Below, piece by piece: positions 56,554 to 64,000 of a stretch of 64,000 nucleotides of DNA. Location of the stretch: positions 83,078,370 to 83,142,369 of the forward strand of contig NC_080671.1 in NCBI RefSeq assembly GCF_030247195.1. The letters are read 5' to 3'. The DNA comes from Topomyia yanbarensis (Eukaryota; Arthropoda; Insecta; Diptera; Culicidae). Both the position numbers and the translations under genes were made by a program. The number at the start of each line of letters is the position of its first letter. Position 1 is the first letter of the stretch. Under the pieces are notes generated by a model. That model saw only the letters and a list, made by a program, of their open reading frames with translations. It made no database searches and was not told the origin of the DNA.

Positions 56554-56834
56554 TGTTCACACTGCTCGAATATAGCGTTGTTGTTGGTACAGCTCCAGAG
56601 CGAATAATTGCAGAAATATTTTTTCCTATTTGGCTTCAGTCCGTGGTTTTCAAAACAGGATAACACTGTCACTGATAAAGCGGTACAAATTTTTTACACT
56701 GGCGAAAGTGGGTGACAACCCGATGGATAATAACCGCGTAATTACAACTTGCGTCGCGACAATCGATCTACGTACACATCATTCTACCACAGACAGACAG
56801 ACTTATACTATCCATTGTTCACACAGCAGAATAT

Positions 56835-57060
56835 ACGAGGCTGTGGTGAGTTGGGCACGTCCTCAAAGTCGCGGACGACAAACGGGTAAAATGGTTCCCG
56901 AAACTAATCAGACTGGCACAAGTAGTCACAACGAGCAAGGTAGGTCGATCACGATGGAGGGAACCTGAGGAGTACTCGTGCTCTGCGAAGCTGGGGACAA
57001 ACGGCAGTTAACGGAGTGAGCTAGAGACGACATATTGATATAGCAAAGGTTATTTTAGAC
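56835..57060 (+). pseudogene. C-terminal tail of an RTE-like LINE
   Basis: The plus strand reads RLW, a stop, then VGHVLKVADDKRVKW. A short gap follows, then GRSRWREPEE and, in shifted frames, LETTY and AK. A GHV...W...GR.RWRE pattern is typical of RTE/JAM1-type C-termini. With the 5' fragment at 47640-48560 in the same orientation, it may be the far end of one RTE-like element split by the minus-strand LINE. Confidence 0.45.
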
Positions 57061-57485
57061 TGATTGGTACGGTAGGTAACAAGAGAGTTAAAGGGGTTAG
57101 TGCAAAGATTTCGCCGTTATCAAAAAATAATTGCAATTGTAAGTGTTGGAAATCCCCAAAAGTTTGGAAACCATATTGAAATTAAATAAAACGCCGTACA
57201 GCGTGTGGGATATATTTGCCACAATTAGACAGTGTTAATATAAACATAAGAAAAAAATTAACATCAAATTTACTCTCAATTGCAGCAGTAAGAATCCAAT
57301 TTGTCTGGTTCTTTATTTGTGACACATAAACTGCACTTTTATTCTTCCTTTTGGTAACTATCAAAAATAGTTAAGCTAATAATAAAGAATTTTTTAAAAA
57401 CAATTTTCGCTGGCATTTGCTAAGATCGTTAAGTTTGAGGTTCAGGTTCAGATATATATTGTTGTGTTCCGTCAGATCCGTCGTA

Positions 57486-57556
57486 GGGGAAAGAGGGTAA
57501 CAGTGGAACTATGAAAACAATACGTTTTCATAGTTCCACTGTTACCCTCTTTCCCC
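57486..57556. mobile_element. 71-bp perfect hairpin element with TA duplication
   Basis: The arms 57483-57518 and 57524-57559 are exact complements (36 bp) with a 5-base loop (AATAC). The element starts GGGGAAAGAGGGTAACAG and is flanked by TA at 57484-57485 and 57557-57558. Its first bases are shared with the ends of 720-1498 and 61403-62397, so it looks like a minimal member consisting only of the two termini. Confidence 0.85.
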
Positions 57557-57767
57557 TACTTATGATCATCAACACTCTTAATCTTTTACAGTCGCCAAAA
57601 CAATATGAGTTCAAACGTTTCACACGAACTTAACGTTTATCGCAATTAATGAACGATGATAATCACTAATAGATAATTATGTTGAGCAGCATTTGCCGCC
57701 CCCAAATTTTGCCGCTCGGGGCGGCTGCCCCCTTCGCCCCCCCCTTAGCGCCGCCGCTGCTAGTTCC

Positions 57768-58746
57768 AGCTGTAGAGAAGCGTCAACAAGTGAACGCTAT
57801 ATACTTTGATTTCGCAAAAGCATTCGACAAGGTGCCCCACAACATTGCTGTTTTGAAGCTGGAGCGACTAGGCTTTCCAGAGTGGGTTACCAGATGGCTG
57901 CATTCTTACCTTTCACAACGATCCGCCTTCGTTAGAATTGGCACTACATGCTCAAGCGCATTCGTAACGCCAACCGGTGTGCCTCAAGGAAGTCACCTAG
58001 GGCCACTGATCTTTCTCCTAATCATCAACGACCTCTGCACCCGCATCAACTCTGAAAAACTGCTCTATGCTGATGATCTGAAAATCTTTCGTTCAATTGC
58101 TTCAGCACTCGACTCTGCTGTGCTCCAAGACGATATAGTCAATATAGAGGAATGGTGCTTGCTGAACGGTATGCATATCAACATTGATAAATGTAAGATG
58201 AAAAGTTTCGGCAAATATAAGGCGATAAATATCGAACGGGGGGATTCTATCCATGACCTGGGAGTGTTATTCGACAGAAAACTTCGTTTCGCCGACCACA
58301 TCACTGCAACAAAGGTGAAGGCTTTTGCAACATTGGGTTTTCTAAAACGGAACGCTCTCGATTTTGTGGATTTCTACGCACTGAAATCTTTATACTGCGC
58401 ACTGGTCCCGAACACTTTGGAGTATGCCGGACAAGTATGGGCGCCATACAACGCCGTTCAAAGTAGCCGACTGGAGCGCGTTCAGAGAAGTTTTGTACGA
58501 TTTGCTCTCAGAAAATTGCCTTGGAACCACTCTATCCGTCTTCCGCCGTATAATAATAGATGCATGTTGCTAGATTTGCCAACGCTGGAGTCTCGCCTCA
58601 CGTTCATGCAAAGAATGTTCATTTTTGATATGCTGTCGAACAATATTGACTGTCCCGACATTCAAGTCTTTGACAACGGAAATTCGCAAAGTTATCAGTA
58701 TTCTATAATCAAAAATTCACAAACTTTAGAACAGAATACTGACTAA
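57768..58746 (+). pseudogene. CR1-like LINE ORF2, 3' part (RT palm and C-terminal domain)
   Basis: The frame continues from 46542: IYFDFAKAFDKVPH, YLSQRSAFVRIG, GVPQGSHLGPLIFLLIINDL, LLYADDLKIF (YADD at about 58065-58076), then a C-terminal region with MHINIDKCKMKSFGK, SIHDLGVLFDRKLRFADHI and QVWAPYNAVQSSRLERVQ. GVPQGSHLGP and the order of blocks match CR1/T1-Q elements. The palm motifs are intact and no stop interrupts this half. The whole element is dead through the 5' lesions and insertions. Confidence 0.9.
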
Positions 58747-58880
58747 GTCCCGAAATACGTCCAAAGTCGTCAACCTGAACTGATACTGTGTAATGTGCCA
58801 AGTCCAAATACATTACTTGGATTAGTAATGTGCCAAGTCCAACTACATATTTGGAATGACTACAAATACAAAAAAAAACA
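58747..58880 (+). other. Probable 3' UTR end of the CR1-like LINE
   Basis: A short direct repeat (TAATGTGCCAAGTCCAA at about 58790 and 58825) is followed by an A-rich tract near 58868. I take this as the likely 3' end, without a defined target duplication. Confidence 0.4.
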
Positions 58881-61400
58881 AGCTTACAAGAACATTTTCT
58901 CAGCTTTCCCAGTCCCTGTCTGGCGCCGCCAATGATCAAACCCTTCGTGTTAAACAATTATGCGCCTTCATTCGACATGCAAAGCTTGATCAATTCCCTG
59001 ATACGCCAACTGACAAAAGATTCACTGTTCCAGCACCCATAAATCGCCCGCTAAATCACGAACCACGGCTCTAAACCTTTCCATTTAGACGCAACAAACT
59101 CGAGTCCTTCCTTCGTCGTCGTCGTCATCGTCGTCGCCGGACCATCCTCGCGGGAGATCGTGTGCAATTTCTTCCGTTCTGCAGCCTTCTATAATATGTA
59201 ACTGAACTGGAGCCGCGCGATCGGTTTCACTAGGCATCAAGAATCCAGCCCCGCCCGCCGATATCTCGCTATAGAAAAAAAATGGTAGTGCAATTCTCTC
59301 CCGCCGGGGGCTCTTCACGCTGAGCCGAATCGCTGCATGCCCATAGCCAACCGAACCTGGCCGACAATTTAGCTGCCGGGTCCAAACGCCTCTGCTGGAC
59401 TCTGGCTGCTCTTGTGCAGCAGCAGCAGCCGTAGTAGACCAGGCCCGGCCCGTCCCGGCCGAAGACAATTCATTCAATTTGTTTGCTATTTTATTAGGCT
59501 TTAAATTATTCAATTCTTGTGTTTCAACATCTTGTAGCGCGCAGTGTTTACGTTTGTTTATAAATATGTATATATTTAATGAAACAATTGCGGCTGCGAT
59601 CTCGGCGGATTGCCAGTAACCAGCATCCGGCCGTAGTTGGAAGTGAGAGGAACTGCTGGAGGAGAATTGTAATTGAGTTAAAATGGAAAACCAAGAGGCC
59701 CCGCACGCATCGGGTTTGGGGCGGAAGAAGGACGGGCGCGTAGATCTTGAAGATGCAACCTCACCGTTCGCGTTCGCTAGCCAAGCCAGCCAGCCGTTTG
59801 TTCTTTATGCAGATGATCAGAGTTTCGCACAGTCGGAACTATACACAGAAGAATGGCACTGCGCTGCCGTAAAGAAGGAGAAAAATTTGCAAATTATGTT
59901 GTTAAATTATAGGAAAATCATCGGTAATTAGAATTTTTCACAGCTAGATTCTCCGGCAGTTGGGTGGGATAGGACCATCGTATCATCGCCCCCCGCTTTG
60001 CGACTAATAATTGGACTTTGTGGGGCAGCGCAGCGGATTAGTACTTGCACTTGGTGCCTTTCCAGCCGCGATGCACTTGTCAAGCTGTGGAAGGGCCGAG
60101 TCGAGTAGGAGGCAGGAGGTTTCTCTAGTTGAAAGGTGTTAAAATTGGTACGTGTTTTGAAGTGAGATGGGAAAATGGCTCGGTTGGTAGGGGCAGGGTG
60201 AAGTCAAACTATGACTGTACAACGAGCTCTGGGAATTGAAGTCGGTTCTGTCGTCGTTTCACTGCAGACCGGTCCGATGCTGGTTATTGGTGGTGATGAG
60301 AAGCTGAAAGGCGAAGGAAATAATTAGTGATGACACCGGTGTAAATTAGATTACGGAGTGGAAACTGGCATAAAATGACAACGGTGATGTGTTAGAAGTT
60401 TTAGCATAGCTTAAGTATAGAATGTCAATAGTGCGATTCACTGAATATGTGAATACGTACAGTGAAACAACGAATTGATGTTTGGAAGTAGCAAATTGGC
60501 CTCATATAGAACTTTGAAAAAAAAATTAAGCAATCTTTTAAAGTATTATAAAGAGTGGTTTTATGATTCTTTACAATCACGATTTTTTTGATGACGTATT
60601 CAAATTTTGGAACAGTCAATCAAAATGATTTTTCGGTCTAGCAAATGATTCGCAATTTGCTGCCAAAAAATCATATTTTTAAGAAGCTCATTTTTTGTGT
60701 ATAGGGTATTAAATAAACTAAACTGCCTATTCAGTGTGATGAGCAACTAGAGAAGACCCCTGAAACCCAATTTTATCAGTAAGTCAGTGTATGGTGCAGT
60801 TTTTACACGAATGGAATACTGGATTTATTTAATTCAAAATAATACTGGAAACAATATCAACATCACTTGTGAGCAATACCGAAACATGGTTTCCACATGT
60901 TGATACAGAAGATTAGGAAGGGCTTTTGTCTAAATAAGATGGGACAATAAATCATACGGCCGTTGCAACCATCGATTTATTGAAGACGATGTTCGATAGA
61001 CGAATCTTACCGAAGAACGATAATGTCGATTGGTTGCCTCGTTCTTGCGACAATCGGCAACTGATGAGCCACAGTACATGCGTTATTCACGAAATGTCTC
61101 CTGTGTAGATCCGTGCGCCGCCACCGGTAAATTTTAACAAACGCTGACGCCGCTGGCGCGCCGCCAGCTCTTTTTTCCCACGCCGACAATTCACGAACTC
61201 GAAAATCGTTGACTCATAACTTTAGCCACAAATCTAGGAACATTGTCTAAGGTTCGAATATACGACATTAACTGATTCATGATTTATTACATATTGATCT
61301 TTCTTTGGTATTAGTGGTTGTGAATTAGATCACAAAATTAACAAAATCTTGATATTTTCTCGAAAATATCAAGATACGAAAATCGTTGCACATCGTTCAA
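58881..61400. other. GC-richer then AT-rich sequence; no supported gene
   Basis: At 59085-59513 the minus strand is open for 142 codons with an Asp tract (from a GTC/GTCGTC microsatellite at about 59115-59140) and an Ala tract (from CAG-type repeats at about 59415). This looks compositional. At 59683 a plus-strand ATG in a fair context (AAAATGG) opens 82 unrecognised codons. Two forkhead-like words (TGTTTAC, TGTTTATAA) lie near 59550. A 5' region of a host gene is possible but unproven. 60400-61400 shows nothing definite. Confidence 0.3.
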
Positions 61401-61402
61401 TA

Positions 61403-62397
61403 GGGGAACATGGGGAGACTTGACCAAGCGCAAAATTCTATTTTCGGCTATGGCGTCTTCTATTCGATTCTTAATTTTTTTTCAAAAATATTTTTATACT
61501 TGTTTCGACCCTTAAGGTAATTTTGAAAGTTTGGAGTAAAAAATCCTTTCCTTGCAGAAAATATTACGTGATTAATGAATTTGCATTAAATGATGTAATT
61601 TTTTATCAAACTTTGTATGGACATATCTACTCGACTACTAATTACTATTAAAGGACTAATATACCATCTTAATCCTTGTGAAGCAGTTAAATGATTTTAC
61701 ATAAACTGAAACATTGGAATAGTTATTACTAGAATTCGCATGAAATTGAACGCAATAACTAATGTTGGGGAGACTTAACCAAGATTTTATGGGGAGACTT
61801 GACCAAGTGGCGATCAGCTGAAGAAAGATACAAAATTCCTAATATTTATTATGCTTTGATATCTACTGTTAATGTTAATCACGCCATAAAAAAATCCCAC
61901 CCCAAACATAAGACTTTATATTTTAAAATTTGTAAGCAAAGTTAGCAATAGTAGGACTGATTTCGTGACGTGTGAACATGCAATGCCAGCAGTACAGTTA
62001 ATCCTTAAAAAGAAATGCATTTAAAAAAATCAAAATTTATCAAATGCAACTCTTTTATATTTTTTATTGCTACCTAAGGATCTCGACAATAGGGAAAAAA
62101 ATAATTACAGTATGTTTTATGTCATTATTTTTTGTTATGATTTTTCAAAATTCTCTTGGTCAAGTCTCCCCACGCCTTGGTCAAGTCTCCCCGCAATGGG
62201 GAGACTTGACCAGAAAAAACGATCACAGAAAAACTTTTGTAACTTTTCAAAAATTAAATTAAAAATTTTGCAAAAAATCATGAAGACGCGCAATAACTTT
62301 GCGCATTATATCTGAATGATTTTTGGGGGATTGAAGGCTTTTTTAGAGATTTATGCAGTTTTAGCTGAAAACCTGGTCAAGTCTCCCCATGTTCCCC
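61403..62397. mobile_element. 1-kb TA-flanked element with GGGGAACATGGGGAGACTTG ends
   Basis: The left end GGGGAACATGGGGAGACTTG, continuing ACCA, and its inverted right-end copy are flanked by TA (61401-61402 and 62398-62399). The GGGGAGACTTGACC word recurs inside near 61766 (variant), 61790, 62158 (inverted), 62178 (inverted) and 62198, so the ends act as an internally repeated motif. No transposase frame is present. It shares GGGGAANATGGGG with the element at 720-1498 and resembles the hairpin at 57486. Confidence 0.85.
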
Positions 62398-62399
62398 TA

Positions 62400-64000
62400 C
62401 TTGACTTTTTTAGTCAATAAAGTTAATAAAAATCAATATATCATCAAGTTATGAAATAGAATCATAAGAATATTGAACATATTCAGACACAACCACCTAC
62501 TAAACATTTGAGTATAATGCCATCTTTGTTCTTCGCGGGAACAAGTTTTGTGAAAACACAAATTATTTTCAATACGAGATTTATTTATCATTGATTGAAT
62601 CGCAACCTATTTTAAAAAAAATTTCTCGAAGAATAGTTGGGCAGAATGATTGGCTTTTCGTGACGCTGGTGCACTGATGTGGCGATGCAGAGGGTAAGAT
62701 TTCTTTTCTCATAGATTATTGATCATGTGATCTAGCCCCACTCAGGAAAGATTTTCAGTGTCAGTTGCATCAGCCCCGGTATCACAAATAAATAAGACGT
62801 AACACGAGATGTATTTTCATAACTCGTAGTTGTCTACGGTCGATTTAAATCACAAAAAAAGTGCCATATCAGCGAGCGTGGCGTTAGTGAAGAGATTTTG
62901 ACACAGAGCTTCTAAACAAATCAGGTTATCCTATATGTACATTGTGATTCAGTGGTGATACAGAATACAATCCAATAGATAACTCATTTTCGACAAAAAA
63001 CCATATGGGACTCTCATGCTTTTATGGGCAGTAAATGCGTTACTTAGTTTCCGCACCCACCCGAAAACGTTACCGTCGTTTTAATCTCATGCAAACCAAA
63101 ACAAAAAAAATGGGCCGGAAATGTGAAATTCATTCTTGTCGAAGTACCCAAGGCGGGAGTTGTTCACAACCATTTCTTAAGTTACAACACGATGCCGATC
63201 GGTGAGTAAGCACATAGTAGGATGTTGGTAATTTAATTGATTCGGTGTATCGAATCTTACTAGATGTATGTGATGGTTTCGAATTTGTTGGTTTACGGTA
63301 CTGAAAAATTCCTCTTCTACAACTTTGTAGAAGACACCTAATCGCTATCTCTATGCGGTAACATGTGGAACTAAAATCTTCTAACAAAAACAAGACTCGT
63401 ATCATTTACTATCATTCTTTCTATTGCTATTAGTAAACCTAACCATTATTTCACAAAAATGTTTAGTTTGTGGGAATCGATACACAACCATGCACTGCTA
63501 GGCCCCATGCAAAACTGACTCAGACATCACTTCGCTAAAAGTTTAATAACTTCTTTCAACAAAGCAGGATTGACTAGCAGTCTTCGACAAAGTTGTAGAC
63601 GATTAAATTATCTTTCTTATTTTTACTTATAGTCATAATACGATGTACGCAGTGCCACCTAGCGGTGAAAATGCGAGCTAGTGAGTTTTCGCCATGCAAA
63701 TTGTCAAAAAATCCCATACAATCTTCAGGCACGTTAGTCCGGTAGCTAAACTTGTCCGATTTGCTTCAAATTTGGAGCAAGTACTCCTGGTGGGACTAGG
63801 AACCGACTCAGGGGTGGGCCAACAGGGGTCATTTTTTTCTTGTCACTCTAGTATGTACACTAGCTTTACCAATGAGTTGTATTTATCAATAAGGGTGTCC
63901 AGACTCCGATTTAGCTCAATTTTTTCGTTTTTTAAATCCTCAAAGTCATGTTTGAAAGATTTAAATTGCTAATGCGGTTTGGCCTAAGATAACGGTGTGC
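62400..64000. other. AT-rich sequence, no supported gene
   Basis: I see no termini, tandem repeats or recognisable coding sequence. Small frames (63130-63405 minus, 63694-63972 plus) are unassigned. The last 300 bp reads like a dispersed repeat, but no second copy is in the window. Confidence 0.35.

Larger units (their letters stand above)
46543..57759. mobile_element. 11.2-kb composite element with hAT-like ends, inserted in the CR1-like LINE
   Basis: The left end CAGTGGCGGCACTA and inverted right end CAGCGGCGGCGCTA are flanked by CTAGTTCC at 46535-46542 and 57760-57767. Removing the element and one copy of the duplication rejoins the LINE RT frame at Leu-Val-Pro with no lost codon. The right end also carries a C-rich stretch with GCCGCCCC words that the left end echoes. 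No hAT transposase is visible. Most of the length is later insertions: a foldback, RTE-like LINE fragments, a minus-strand LINE and its own nested element. Confidence 0.85.

Noticed and set aside
59085..59513. 142-codon minus-strand ORF with Asp and Ala tracts as an acidic protein
   Set aside because: The tracts come from trinucleotide microsatellites, and the rest has no recognisable similarity.

Overview
This window looks like repeat-dense, non-coding DNA from a dipteran genome, most likely a mosquito (an inference). The reasons are non-LTR retrotransposon relics of the kinds common in mosquitoes (R1-like, CR1/T1-Q-like, LOA-like, RTE-like), several DNA-transposon families with TA or 8-bp target duplications, tRNA-derived SINEs, and a captured histone H3 fragment. 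I see no convincing intact host gene, no rRNA, no functional tRNA, no CRISPR and nothing bacterial.

Layout. (1) 1-14.2 kb: scattered relics. These are a TA-flanked element with TAGGGGAA ends (720-1498), a LOA-like LINE relic on the minus strand (4.8-6.2 kb), a pogo/Tigger-like element (8392-9654), a 58-bp hAT-like element with a perfect 8-bp duplication (12171-12228), and a long inverted-repeat element (12.5-13.9 kb). (2) 14.24-22.86 kb: one 8.6-kb satellite. It has a nearly perfect 9-bp CpG-rich array on the left and a 27-bp, three-nonamer derivative on the right with higher-order duplications. The derivative carries a consensus AP-1 site about every 27 bp. Very long ORFs here are composition artefacts. 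(3) 22.9-26.4 kb: mostly unique sequence with no supported gene. (4) 26.4-43.5 kb: a 2.8-kb block duplicated on both sides of a 5'-truncated R1-like LINE, as if it were a giant target-site duplication. The downstream copy was then split by a 4.4-kb hAT-like element (8-bp duplication) and a 3.5-kb foldback element (TA duplication). The foldback holds a 247-bp near-perfect hairpin, a SINE and a MITE. (5) 43.7-58.9 kb: a deeply nested stack. A CR1-like LINE is split by an 11.2-kb element with hAT-like ends. That element holds RTE-like fragments. Between these lies a minus-strand LINE, itself split by a 2.5-kb element with inverted ends that carries a 431-bp tandem repeat and a histone H3 pseudogene. 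(6) 58.9-64 kb: GC-richer sequence of unknown role, then a 1-kb TA-flanked element with TAGGGGAA ends.

Nothing here forms an operon or pathway. The biology is genome dynamics: nested insertion, satellite homogenisation, hairpin-forming DNA and gene-fragment capture. The strongest leads are the AP-1-dense satellite and its apparent derivation by CpG-type transitions, the long perfect hairpins, the giant duplication around the R1-like LINE, the H3-carrying element, and the TAGGGGAA element family.
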